Assembly: GCF_007859765.1 (NCBI RefSeq)
Contig: NZ_SIHJ01000005.1
Location: forward strand, 346,588-410,587
Direction of reading: 5' to 3'
DNA from: Posidoniimonas corsicana
GTDB taxonomy: Bacteria; Planctomycetota; Planctomycetia; Pirellulales; Lacipirellulaceae
Length of the DNA stretch: 64,000 nt
Shown here: piece after piece, positions 53,063 to 61,915 of the stretch
Position numbering within the stretch: position 1 is the first letter of the stretch
How the letters are laid out: every line of letters begins with the position of its first letter
Notes under the pieces: generated by a model
Database searches by the model: none
Told to the model about the DNA's origin: nothing
What the model saw: only the letters and a program-made list of their open reading frames with translations
Position numbers and translations under genes: made by a program

Positions 53063-56000
53063 CAGTCCGTGCCCTCGGCTACCGGGATTTGGATGGTGAA
53101 GGTCATCCCGCCCGACTCGTTGTGTTTTGCGGAGATGGCGCCGTTGTGGGTCTCGACGATGCGTCGGCAGAGCGCCAGCCCGATGCCCATGCCGTTCGGC
53201 TTGGTCGAGAAGAACGCGTCGAACAGCTCGTCCGGGTCCTTGACGTCGGCGCCCCGGCCGTTGTCGGTGAAGCGGATGGTCACGGACCGCTCGCCGGGCA
53301 GCGTGCTGATGCGGATCTCGCCCTCGTCCGTGTCGGACTCGCGGATCGCGTCGACGCCGTTCTGGATCAGGTTGACCGCCACCTGCTGCAGCTGCACCGC
53401 GTCGCCCTGCACGCGGGGCAGCCCCTCGGTCAGGTCGAACAGCACCGACGCGCGGGTCCGGTTGTTGTAGCCCATCACGAACTCCGCCGACCTTCTGAGC
53501 AGCTGGTTGACGTCGACGAACGAGATGTCGGTTGGCCGGGGACGCGTGTACTCGCGCATGTGGCGGATGATGTCGCCCGCGCGGGAGATCTGCTCCGACG
53601 ACTTCTGGTACAGGTTCTCGGCCTTCTCGGTCTTGCCCGACCGCAGCGCGCTGCGCGCGGCCGCGTTGAATGTGGCGGCGGCGTGCAGCGGCTGGTTCAC
53701 CTCGTGGGCGATCCCGGCGACCGTCTCGCCCATGGTCGCGACGCGTCCCAGGTGGGCGAGCTGCGACTCCAGCTCGCGGCGCTTGTCCCGGGCGTCGATC
53801 ATCTCGGTGATGTCGCGGTCGACGCCGACCATCCGCAGCGGGCGGCCCGCCTCGTTGCGTTGGATCACGCGGCCGCGGTTCAGATTCCAGCGGTACTGCC
53901 CGTCGGAGTGGCGCAGGCGGTACTCGGCCTCGTAGACGGGGGTCTTGCCGGCGAAGTGCCGCTGCAGGGCGCGTTCCGCCTGGTCCCAGTCGTCGGGGTG
54001 GATGCGGTCCCGCCAGTCGTCCTCGCTGCGCGAGTTCTCGCCGGGTGGCAGGCCGATGGTGCGGAGCCAGTGGTCGCTGACCACCACCTGGCCGGACGCG
54101 ATGTCCCAGTCGTACACGCCCTCCTCGACGCCCTCGATGGTCAGGCGGAGCAGCTCGCGGCTCTCCTCCAGTTCCCGTTCGGCCTTGTCACGGTCCATGG
54201 TGCTGACCAGGATCTCGCCGACCAGGCGGAGCAGCGCGATCTCGTCGTCGGTCCAGCAGCGCTCGTCGCGGTGGGTCGCCGAGCCCAGGAACCCTACGAC
54301 CTCGTCGCCCGACAGCATCGGCACGTTGACCACCGACTTGGTGTTCATCTCCTCCAGCGTCTGCCGCAGCTGTTCGTTCTCCGGCGGCAGGTGGTCGAGG
54401 CTCGGCAGGTGGAACGGCCGGCCCGCTTTCATGTCGGCGGCCGACCAGGGGAACTCGTCCATCGGGAGGACCTTGACCCCGTCGGCGACCGGCGGCGCGT
54501 GCGGCGACGACCAGTAGATCCGCAGCCGAGCCTCGTTGCTGGACGGGGTCATCAGGTACAGGAAGCAGCGGTCGACACGCGTGAACTCGGCGAGCTCCTG
54601 CAGCACGCCGGAGAGGGTCTGCTCGCGTTGCTCGGGCAAAGGGTTGATCAGCCGGGTGCTGATCCCGAGGACCAGCTCCTCGTACCGCAGCCGCCTTTCC
54701 AGTTCCTCTTGGGTGCGTTTGAGGCTGGTGATGTCGCGGCCGACCGACTGGTACTCGACCGCCTCACCCTGATCGTTGAAGAGCGCCCGGTCCACCCACT
54801 GGTACCACGCCAGGGACCCGTCCGCCCTCACGACGCGGTGCTCGTCCACGGCCAGCGGCGCCTCGGGGGTGAGCCCGGCGATCTTCAGTCGCACCTGCGG
54901 CTGGTCTTCGCGGTGCACGTTGTCCAGCACACTGGTGCCAAGGATCTGCTCGGCCGGCTTGCCCAGGAACCGGCACACCGCGTCGTTAACGAACAGGTGG
55001 CCCCCCTCGGGCGTCCAGCGGACAATCATCTCGGTCTGGTCGCGGACGATCTCCTGCAGCCGTCGTTCGCTGGCGGCCAGCTTCTGCTGCGAGTCCAGCC
55101 GTTCCAGCGTGTTCGCCACGACCTCGGCCAGCACCCGCACCAGGTCGAGGTGCTCCTGCTGCCAGCGGAAGGACCGGCCGATGGTCGTGCAGGAGATGAT
55201 GCCGATCAGCTTGTCGCCCAGCAGCACCGGGTAGTGCAGCGCGGAGCGGACGTCGTGGGCTTGGTACATCGTCCGCAGGCCATTGGCCTGCTTGGGCGCC
55301 TGGGCGACGTCGTCCAGGATAAACGCCTGGCCGCGGGCCAGCTCGCCGCGTTCCCACTCGAACAGGTCCGGCGGGGGGCCGCCCGCGTCCACCTGAGGCG
55401 GGACACGGCCCGGGCCGTTCCACTCGTGCTTCAGCTCGCCGGTCGGCGCCTGCTCGTCGAACAGGCTCAGCGAGCAGCGGTCGACCCCGGTGAACTCTCC
55501 CACCCTGCGCAAAGATTCGTCGAGCGCCTGGTCGATGTCGTCGTCGGCCAGGCGGATGAAGTCGGTGTTGAGCGACACCAGTGTCTTCTCGAACTGGATG
55601 CGGTACTCCAGCTCGGCGGTACGCCGCCGGACCCGCACCTCAAGTTCGTCGCTCGCCGCCCGCAGCTTGGCTTCGGCGTCCCCGTAGCTCGCCGCCACGC
55701 GGCACACGCCCTCGTGCCCGACCACGTCGCCCGCGGCCGAGAACAGCGTTCGTGGCGACACCTCGGTCAGCAGGCTCGCGCCGTCGCAGCGTCGCAGCGC
55801 GATCAGCTTGTTGGGCGAGTCGGCGCCGTCGAGCAGCTCCTGCTCGTTCGCCTCGGCCATTGAGAAGGTCGAAGCCTGCTGGTCGACGAAGTCGCGCCAG
55901 TCGCGGCCGATCATCTCGGTCGGCTCGTAGCCGAGCACCCGCTTGACCGAGGGGCTGACGTACGTCAGCAGGCTGTTGTTGTCCGCGGCGTAGATGAAGT

Positions 56001-56139
56001 AGTCGTTCGCGGCGTCGTCGTTGAGCCGCTCATACCGCCGGTCCAACTGCGCCTCGGCCACCAACCTCCGCCGCCGCTCCTCGGACAGCTGCGCCGCGAG
56101 GCCCGCGGCTTCGGTGGTGTCGACTGGCGGGACGGACAT
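53062..56139 (-). CDS. Multi-sensor PAS/GAF histidine kinase
   Basis: 1025 residues, ATG at 56139. Domains in order by eye: PAS (about 40-150), GAF (200-360), PAS/PAC (365-480), GAF (490-640), PAS/PAC (650-780), HisKA with phospho-acceptor His near 811 (ETVAGIAHEVNQPLHAA) and HATPase (about 885-1015) with NLIQNGVDAI, DNGRG and GMGIGLALC boxes. No transmembrane helix is seen, so sensing is cytoplasmic. Redox, light or oxygen sensing via the PAS domains cannot be told from sequence. FixL-like kinases have this His-box and FixJ partners; here the downstream FixJ-type gene is coupled directly. Confidence 0.95.
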   Translation of the reverse strand: MSVPPVDTTEAAGLAAQLSEERRRRLVAEAQLDRRYERLNDDAANDYFIYAADNNSLLTYVSPSVKRVLGYEPTEMIGRDWRDFVDQQASTFSMAEANEQELLDGADSPNKLIALRRCDGASLLTEVSPRTLFSAAGDVVGHEGVCRVAASYGDAEAKLRAASDELEVRVRRRTAELEYRIQFEKTLVSLNTDFIRLADDDIDQALDESLRRVGEFTGVDRCSLSLFDEQAPTGELKHEWNGPGRVPPQVDAGGPPPDLFEWERGELARGQAFILDDVAQAPKQANGLRTMYQAHDVRSALHYPVLLGDKLIGIISCTTIGRSFRWQQEHLDLVRVLAEVVANTLERLDSQQKLAASERRLQEIVRDQTEMIVRWTPEGGHLFVNDAVCRFLGKPAEQILGTSVLDNVHREDQPQVRLKIAGLTPEAPLAVDEHRVVRADGSLAWYQWVDRALFNDQGEAVEYQSVGRDITSLKRTQEELERRLRYEELVLGISTRLINPLPEQREQTLSGVLQELAEFTRVDRCFLYLMTPSSNEARLRIYWSSPHAPPVADGVKVLPMDEFPWSAADMKAGRPFHLPSLDHLPPENEQLRQTLEEMNTKSVVNVPMLSGDEVVGFLGSATHRDERCWTDDEIALLRLVGEILVSTMDRDKAERELEESRELLRLTIEGVEEGVYDWDIASGQVVVSDHWLRTIGLPPGENSRSEDDWRDRIHPDDWDQAERALQRHFAGKTPVYEAEYRLRHSDGQYRWNLNRGRVIQRNEAGRPLRMVGVDRDITEMIDARDKRRELESQLAHLGRVATMGETVAGIAHEVNQPLHAAATFNAAARSALRSGKTEKAENLYQKSSEQISRAGDIIRHMREYTRPRPTDISFVDVNQLLRRSAEFVMGYNNRTRASVLFDLTEGLPRVQGDAVQLQQVAVNLIQNGVDAIRESDTDEGEIRISTLPGERSVTIRFTDNGRGADVKDPDELFDAFFSTKPNGMGIGLALCRRIVETHNGAISAKHNESGGMTFTIQIPVAEGTD

Positions 56140-56270
56140 GGGGGCAGGGGAGGGGACGCGGTTTCGGTCGGCCGCAGCGGCTACTGTAGTGTATGCCCTA
56201 AACCGCTACGGGGCGAGCAGGTGGGAAGCCGCAGAGGCTCGTGCCACGATCGCCGAACTCCGACCGGGCC

Positions 56271-56930
56271 TCAGCCCCGGCCGGTCGGTTCCGGCTTTGC
56301 AAACTCCGCCCGATAGACCGGCTTGTCCGCCAGACGGGTGCGACGCTCGAAGTGCGTGCGGTAGTCCAGGTCGTGCTCGGCGGGCGTGGGGGGGACGTCG
56401 AACGGGCCCTCCAGGGGCGTCTTTTCGGCGATTAGCTCCAGTGTAGCGTCGTAGTACTCCTGGACGTCGGTCCAGAAGTGCACGCGTCCCCCGGGCCGGA
56501 GGGTGCGGACCGCCTGCAGCAGGAACGCCTCGTTGAGCACGCGCCGCTTGTGGTGCCGCTTCTTCCACCACGGATCGGGGAAGTAGACGTGGACCGCCTC
56601 GAGCGAGTCGTCCGGCACGTACTCGCGGAGCAGCCGCTGGCCGCACCCAGCGAGCATGCGGGCGTTGGTCCGCTCGCACTGGGCGAGCCGCGCCGCTGAA
56701 TGCCGCGCGTAGCTGAACGAGATCTCCACCCCCAGGAAGTTGTGCTCGGGGCGGGCGCCGGACGCGGACCGCATGAACAGGCCCTTGCCGCTGCCGATCT
56801 CGAATTCCAGCGGGGCGTCGTTGCCGAACAGCGTCTGCGAGGTGCACTGCTCCGGCAGCTGCTCAAACTCCAGCAGGTGCCAAGCGTAGTCGAGGTTCTT
56901 GTCGATTCGCTTCAGCGCGCGGCGTCCCAT
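56271..56930 (-). CDS. trmB: tRNA (guanine-N7-)-methyltransferase
   Basis: 219 residues, ATG at 56930. SAM-binding EIGSGKGLFM near residue 45 and the family signature HVYFPDPWWKKRHHKRRVLNEAFL near 115-138. It methylates G46 in the variable loop of tRNAs. The length is normal for bacteria. It follows the FabZ-like gene by 44 bases on the same strand. Confidence 0.95.
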   Translation of the reverse strand: MGRRALKRIDKNLDYAWHLLEFEQLPEQCTSQTLFGNDAPLEFEIGSGKGLFMRSASGARPEHNFLGVEISFSYARHSAARLAQCERTNARMLAGCGQRLLREYVPDDSLEAVHVYFPDPWWKKRHHKRRVLNEAFLLQAVRTLRPGGRVHFWTDVQEYYDATLELIAEKTPLEGPFDVPPTPAEHDLDYRTHFERRTRLADKPVYRAEFAKPEPTGRG

Positions 56931-56974
56931 GATGTCTCAGCAGGGAAAACGAAAGAAGAACGCGGGCGGTGGGG

Positions 56975-57469
56975 CTAGTCGACCACCGGCAGCGGCACGC
57001 CACGCATCTGGCCCTCGCAGACCAGCGTCTGCCCAACGAAGCACTGGAAGCGGAACACGACCATCGCGCCCGGCCGGTACTTCACCCGCTGGGCGGCGAT
57101 CACCAGCCGGTCGCCGGGCCGCACCGGGCCGCGGAATCGCACGTCGTCCAGGCCGCCGAACCCTAGCGGACGCTCGCCCACCAGGCCCTGGCTGCGGGCC
57201 AGGTAGCTGCACGCCTGCGCGGCCGCCTCGCACATGATCACGCCGGGCATCAGCGGCATGCCGGGCATGTGCCCGCGTACCCAGAACTCCTGGTCGGAGG
57301 TGTCCTTGTACGCGATCACCAGGCCCGATTCGGCGTCGTCGTGGACGATGGCCGTCAGGTGCTCCATCTCGAACCGCTGCGGGTTGTACGCCCGGATCGC
57401 CTCGAGGTCGGCGCTGATTGTGTCAAAGTCGATCGTGGCGGGATCGACAATCAGGTCCTTGGTGGGCAC
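56975..57469 (-). CDS. fabZ: Beta-hydroxyacyl-ACP dehydratase, FabZ-like
   Basis: 164 residues, ATG at 57469. The hot-dog fold catalytic motif reads WVRGHMPGMPLMPGVIMCEAAAQACSYL, with the catalytic His before PGMPLMPG and the Glu after it. VRFRGPVRPGDRLVIAAQRV matches the second conserved loop. It removes water from beta-hydroxyacyl-ACP in fatty acid synthesis. The N-terminus is about 20 residues longer than in E. coli FabZ, and the His-Phe of the usual HFPG is His-Met. It could serve a specialised lipid pathway. Confidence 0.85.
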   Translation of the reverse strand: MPTKDLIVDPATIDFDTISADLEAIRAYNPQRFEMEHLTAIVHDDAESGLVIAYKDTSDQEFWVRGHMPGMPLMPGVIMCEAAAQACSYLARSQGLVGERPLGFGGLDDVRFRGPVRPGDRLVIAAQRVKYRPGAMVVFRFQCFVGQTLVCEGQMRGVPLPVVD

Positions 57470-57528
57470 CGGGACGGCTCCGCTGTACAGACGCGAGGAA
57501 ACACTACCAGATCAAGCACGCGGCCCGA

Positions 57529-57627
57529 TTAGGTCTTCACCTTCTGGCGACGCTCCTTGCGGGGGCGGCTGCAGGCGGGACGCTTGCCGTGGTTGGCTTT
57601 CTTCACTTTGCGACCAGGTTTGGCCAT
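57529..57627 (-). CDS. 32-residue highly basic small protein
   Basis: ATG at 57627 is preceded by GGAG at 7 bases, and TAA lies at 57531-57529. About half the residues are Lys or Arg (MAKPGRKVKKANHGKRP; C-terminus RPRKERRQKVKT), with a single Cys. The gene sits in the 300-base gap between the methyltransferase and the FabZ-like gene. The length and charge resemble small ribosomal extensions such as bTHX, but the sequence is not one I can name. I infer RNA or ribosome binding. Confidence 0.7.
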   Translation of the reverse strand: MAKPGRKVKKANHGKRPACSRPRKERRQKVKT

Positions 57628-57770
57628 GACTGACTCCACGAATACGTGACAAACAAGCCGGCCGGGCCACGGGACCCGCCGGCGGGGAATTCGAGACCCC
57701 ACAGTCTAGCAGCCCCCTGCGGGCAGCGAAACCCGTGATCGCGGGGCCCCGGTGTGGGGGGCGGCGGAGG

Positions 57771-58820
57771 TTAGGGACGGGTTTCCAGGATCAGGTTGAA
57801 GGGCGTCTCGGCGGCCCGGCGGAGCGACGAGAAGCCGGCCTCGTCCACCACCACCCGGCGCAGCTCTGCCTCGCCCGCCTGGGCCCCGAGCGCGGCCCCC
57901 ACCTCCTGGGCCAGCGAGGTCGGCACGCAGACCATTGTCGACGCCGCGTAGAACAGCCGCCCGACCGGGTTCAAGTTGTCCTGGACCGCGTCGCCCGCCA
58001 TCGGCTCCACGATCATGCAGGCGCCGTCCTCGGCCAGGGAGGCCCGCAGGCTTCTCATCGCGCCAACCGGGTCGCCCATGTCGTGCAGGCAGTCGAACAT
58101 CGTGATAAGGCCGAACCGGCCGCTGACGCTTGCCGCCATGGACGTTTCGAACCTCAGATTGGGCAGCCCTGCGTCGGCCGCGTGCTGGCGGGCCGCGTCG
58201 ATCGACGGCCCGTGGAAGTCGACCCCCACAAACCGCGAGTTGGGGAACGCCTCGGCCATGATCATCGTCGAGATGCCGTGGCCGCAGCCGACGTCCGCCA
58301 CCTCGACGCCGGCCTCCAGCCGATCGACAACGCCGTCCAGCGCGGGGAGCCAGTGCTGCACCAGGTTGTGCTTGTAGCCGGGGCGGAAGAACTTGGCCAC
58401 CGCGCAGGCCAGGCACTCGGACTGCTCGCCCCAGTCGACGCCGCCGCCGGTGGCGAACGCCTGCTGAACCAGCGGGTGGTTGTCGAGCGCCGCCGCAGCC
58501 GAGTCGAACGACGGCGCCAGGTAGTGCGGGCTCTCGGGGTCGGCGAGCACCGCGGCCTGCTCTTCGCTCATCGAGAACGCGCCACTTTCCGCGTCGTACG
58601 TGACGTAGTTGGCGGCCGCCTGCGAGCAGAGCCACTCCCGCACGTAGCGCTCCGCCAGGCCTTTGGCCGACGCCAACTCCGCAGGCGTGGAGGGGCCGCT
58701 GCGGGCGAGGTGCTCGTACAGGCCGAGCTGCACGCCAATCCTCACCAGCGGGATGCTGAATGCCCCGCCGATGTCGCCCAGCATCTGCCCCATCAGTTTG
58801 CCAAGCTCTTGCTCGTTCAT
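57771..58820 (-). CDS. SAM-dependent methyltransferase (O-methyltransferase-like)
   Basis: 349 residues, ATG at 58820. A dimerisation helix region with winged-helix character (VRIGVQLGLYEHLARSGPSTPAELASAKGLAERYVREWLCSQAA) is followed by the SAM motif VADVGCGHGISTMIMAEAFP near residue 180 and LITMFDCLHDMGDPVGAMRSL. The architecture resembles that of methyltransferases acting on small molecules or quinone-type precursors. The substrate is unknown. An in-frame extension to 58958 lacks family similarity. Confidence 0.87.
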   Translation of the reverse strand: MNEQELGKLMGQMLGDIGGAFSIPLVRIGVQLGLYEHLARSGPSTPAELASAKGLAERYVREWLCSQAAANYVTYDAESGAFSMSEEQAAVLADPESPHYLAPSFDSAAAALDNHPLVQQAFATGGGVDWGEQSECLACAVAKFFRPGYKHNLVQHWLPALDGVVDRLEAGVEVADVGCGHGISTMIMAEAFPNSRFVGVDFHGPSIDAARQHAADAGLPNLRFETSMAASVSGRFGLITMFDCLHDMGDPVGAMRSLRASLAEDGACMIVEPMAGDAVQDNLNPVGRLFYAASTMVCVPTSLAQEVGAALGAQAGEAELRRVVVDEAGFSSLRRAAETPFNLILETRP

Positions 58821-58926
58821 CGCGCCCCCGGTGGTTGCTGCGGGTGGGTTGGCCGTGCACGAGCATAGCAGGTCGGGGCGTCTTGAGGCCAGCATCGACG
58901 CGAACGCCATGGACGGCGTGCGACGG

Positions 58927-59886
58927 TTACCGGCTGGGCTCCGCGGGCGTACGCGCATCTTGGTCCGCCGCAGCCCGGCTTAGGCAGTCTGTGACGAACG
59001 AGACCACCTCCCGCCGGTACTTCTCCGGCGCCCAGCGGGCGAAGTTGCGGTGGCCGAGATCGTCAAACCACACCAGCTCTTTAGGCTCGGGGGCCGCTTG
59101 GAACATCCGCCGCGTATCCGCGGGCGTGGTCTGCTGGTCGCGGCCGCCGCCGACCACCATGACCGGGCAGGTGAGCCGCCGGACCGCGTCCACCGGCCGC
59201 AGGTCTGACGGCGCGATGCCGGTCCGCGGCTCCAGTTGGGCCAGCAGCGCCCAGCTAGCCAGCGGGCCTGCGATCCCCAGTTTCCCGCTCGTGCGGTTGC
59301 CGACCGCTGCCTCGATGGTTGGGAACACCGCCTCGAGCACCACCGCGTCCACCTCAAGCGGCGCCGCCAGGGCGGCGGCTGCTCCGCCCAGCGAGTAGCC
59401 CACCACGGCCACCGGCTCGCCCGTGCAGCGGTGCTTGGCCCAGTCGACCGCGGCGCGGATGTCGTGCCGTTCTTGCCAGCCGAGCGTGACCCGCTCGCCG
59501 GTGCTCTCGCCGTGGCACCGCAGGTCGAACAGCAGGCTCGAGAGCCCGTGCTCGCCGAACAGCCTCGCCCTCGCCAACGACGACCCGCGGTGCGTGCGGA
59601 TGCCGTGCGCCAGCACCACCACGCCGCGTCCCGGCTCGCCCTGGTGGAACCACCCGGCGAGCCGGTCGCCCGACTCGCTGTCGAACGCGACCGACTGGAC
59701 CGCAAAGTCCTCGGGCGGGGGCCGCATGGTGATTTGGTGCGGCTGCAGCAGTTGCCCGCCGACGTGCCAGGCGGCGGCCGCGGCGCCAAACATCAGCACC
59801 GCACACGCGAGTGCGCAGCGTCGAAGCAGTCTTCGACTGGGTCGCAGGGCACGCAGTCTTTCGTGGGGCAGGCGCCAACAGGCCAA
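58927..59886 (-). CDS. Membrane-anchored alpha/beta hydrolase
   Basis: 319 residues from a TTG at 59886, supported by GGAG about 7 bases upstream. An N-terminal membrane helix (about 24-45, CALACAVLMFGAAAAAWHVG) precedes the hydrolase fold. HG in VVLAHGIRTHRG, the nucleophile Ser in VVGYSLGG near residue 165, an Asp in VMVVGGGRDQQT and the His in LGHRNFARW complete a likely triad. The substrate is unknown. It belongs to the BEM46/lipase-type group by eye. Confidence 0.85.
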   Translation of the reverse strand: MACWRLPHERLRALRPSRRLLRRCALACAVLMFGAAAAAWHVGGQLLQPHQITMRPPPEDFAVQSVAFDSESGDRLAGWFHQGEPGRGVVVLAHGIRTHRGSSLARARLFGEHGLSSLLFDLRCHGESTGERVTLGWQERHDIRAAVDWAKHRCTGEPVAVVGYSLGGAAAALAAPLEVDAVVLEAVFPTIEAAVGNRTSGKLGIAGPLASWALLAQLEPRTGIAPSDLRPVDAVRRLTCPVMVVGGGRDQQTTPADTRRMFQAAPEPKELVWFDDLGHRNFARWAPEKYRREVVSFVTDCLSRAAADQDARTPAEPSR

Positions 59887-59981
59887 GCGGATTCTCCGTG
59901 GGGGCTACCCCACGGTACGTCCGACTAGCCCGAGCTGTTCACTAGGTTCCCCTTCGGCGGACTAATCGGCGTGCTGAGTCG

Positions 59982-61229
59982 CTATTCCTCGATGCAGAAC
60001 AGGTGACGCTCCCCGCGGAGGAAGAGCTGGTTGTCCACGGGGGCCGGGGTGGCGTCGATGGTCTCGCCGATGTTGTTGGTGGCGACCACTTCGAACTGGT
60101 CGGCGTCCTTGATGACGATGGTCGTGCCGTCGCGGTCGGAGAGGTAGACAAACCCACCCGCCGCGACCGGCGAGGCATAGGTCGTACGCAGCCGGGTGCG
60201 CTGCGACGCGTAGTGGGGCTCTCCGGTGGCCGCGTCCAGGCAGGTGAGGATGCCGGTCTTGGCCTTGTAGTAGTAGAGCCGGCCGTTTGACAGCAGCGGC
60301 GAGGCGACGTCGGGCGTGTCGCGCTGCTTGGTCCACAGCACGTCGGGCGTGCCCTCGATGTCCCCCCGGCCGTCCAGCTCGAACGCGCCCAGGAACGAGC
60401 CCCGGAAACCGCTGGTCACGAACACGGTGTCGCCCATCGCGACGGCCGACGCCGCCGGCCGCTGCGTCTGGCCGTCGCACCGCCACAGCTCCTCGCCGGT
60501 CTCGAGGTCGTAGGAGCGGGCGTAGTTCTGGCCGTTCATGACCACCTGTTGGCGGCCGTCGTGCTCGACCACTAGTGGCGTGGCCCAGTTGGTGGGCTCG
60601 TCCCGCTCTACCTCCCAGATGATCTCTCCGGTCAGCTTGTTGAGCGCGTACAGCCGCGAGGGCCCCTCGTGGTCCCACGGCACGATGATCTTATCGCCGG
60701 CGAGGGTGGGCGAGCTGCCCTCGCCGAACTCGTTGCGGGTGCGCATGTCGCCGAAGTCGCGGTCCCACACCGGATGACCATCCATCGTAAAGCAGAACAG
60801 GCCCTGCGACCCGAAGTGGGCGTACAGGTGCTCGCCATCGGTCGTGGGGGAGGCCGACGCGTAGTTATTAGTGCTGTGCGTGCCCTCGTGCGGAGTGCCC
60901 GTGGCGGCGGTCCGTTGCCAGACCACGTCGCCCGACTCACGATCCAGGCACATCAAGACAAAGTCCAACGCCCCGCCGCCGCTCTGAGCCGGGACGCTGG
61001 TCACCACGTACACGCGGTCTTCCCAGATGATGGGCGATCCGGAGCCGCGTCCGGGGATCTCCTTCTTCCACTTCACGTTCTTGGTGTCCGACCACTCGGT
61101 AGGCGGGCTGGCGGTGGTCGAGACCCCGTTGCCCCCTTCGCCGCGCCAGTGGGGCCAGTTGTCGGCGGACGACACCGCCGTCATCAGCAGGACGAGAGCG
61201 GCTGCAAGCGAGGAGCGGCGAAGAGTCAT
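59982..61229 (-). CDS. Secreted PQQ-type beta-propeller protein (BamB-like)
   Basis: 415 residues, ATG at 61229. A signal peptide ends near LLMTAVSSADNWPHWRGEG. The NWPHWRG opening is typical of planctomycete pyrrolo-quinoline-quinone-like propellers. Seven to eight blades carry the DGKVYAT/G-DVVWQR type repeats (VYVVTSVPAQSGGG, LYAHFGSQG, YALNKLTGEIIWEVE, DTVFVTSGFRGSFLG, YYYKAKTGILTCLDAATGEP). PQQ binding or dehydrogenase activity is not shown. It is probably periplasmic or surface, and is not linked to the adjacent genes. Confidence 0.9.
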   Translation of the reverse strand: MTLRRSSLAAALVLLMTAVSSADNWPHWRGEGGNGVSTTASPPTEWSDTKNVKWKKEIPGRGSGSPIIWEDRVYVVTSVPAQSGGGALDFVLMCLDRESGDVVWQRTAATGTPHEGTHSTNNYASASPTTDGEHLYAHFGSQGLFCFTMDGHPVWDRDFGDMRTRNEFGEGSSPTLAGDKIIVPWDHEGPSRLYALNKLTGEIIWEVERDEPTNWATPLVVEHDGRQQVVMNGQNYARSYDLETGEELWRCDGQTQRPAASAVAMGDTVFVTSGFRGSFLGAFELDGRGDIEGTPDVLWTKQRDTPDVASPLLSNGRLYYYKAKTGILTCLDAATGEPHYASQRTRLRTTYASPVAAGGFVYLSDRDGTTIVIKDADQFEVVATNNIGETIDATPAPVDNQLFLRGERHLFCIEE

Positions 61230-61415
61230 CGTCTGGTTCCTGTGTGGTTTCTGAGTGCGATCGACGCTGAGGCGTGCCGGTGCTCCAGCGGATTGTAGCC
61301 GGCTGTCAACCTCCACGCCGTGTTTTACGCGCAGCTATGTATGCTAGCCCTCATTGCCGGCCCCTTGAGTCTGTTTCTGTAGGCGCCGACCAGCGGGGCA
61401 GTCGTCGGAGGTCCG

Positions 61416-61796
61416 TTACAGCATCGGCTCCCCGCGCTTGCAGAGCTGCAGCGAGAATCCCCACGGGTCCTTGAGCATCTTCAGGTGCGACCCGTCGGGG
61501 AGCTGGAGGTCGTCGACCTCGGTCGCGCCGGCCTCGCACAGCCGGGCGGCGTCGGCGTTGGGGTCGGCAGAAACAAACGCCAGGTGCAGCTGCAGCGGGT
61601 TCATGGACGCGTAGTCCGGCGACTCGCCTGGCGGGTTGTCATAGATTTCAACCATCGACTGACCGGCGCTGTCCAGCAGGAAGTGGGTCTGCGCTTTCTC
61701 AAGCCGGCGTTTGATCGTGAATCCCAGGTGCTCGCAGTACCAGGCGGCCACCGACGGCGGATCGGCAACGTTAAAGGCGAAGTGTTCGACTCTCAT
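61416..61796 (-). CDS. VOC-family protein (glyoxalase/bleomycin-resistance-like)
   Basis: 126 residues, ATG at 61796. One VOC module of beta-alpha-beta-beta-beta repeats: HFAFNVADPPSVAAWYCEHLGF at the start, LHLAFVSADPNADAARLCEAG in the second half, and DPWGFSLQLCKRGEPML at the end. One His and one Glu are placed as in metal-binding VOC enzymes. Substrate is unknown. An extension to 61838 adds 14 residues without similarity. Confidence 0.88.
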   Translation of the reverse strand: MRVEHFAFNVADPPSVAAWYCEHLGFTIKRRLEKAQTHFLLDSAGQSMVEIYDNPPGESPDYASMNPLQLHLAFVSADPNADAARLCEAGATEVDDLQLPDGSHLKMLKDPWGFSLQLCKRGEPML

Positions 61797-61915
61797 GGTA
61801 GTTCCGGGGACGCGTCCCGACGCGTCGGTCGTCAGCAACTGCAGTGAAGGCAGTTCTGGGTGAGATTACGGACAGGACGCTAAACAGAAGGCTGCGTGCG
61901 ATCAGTTTCCACGGG

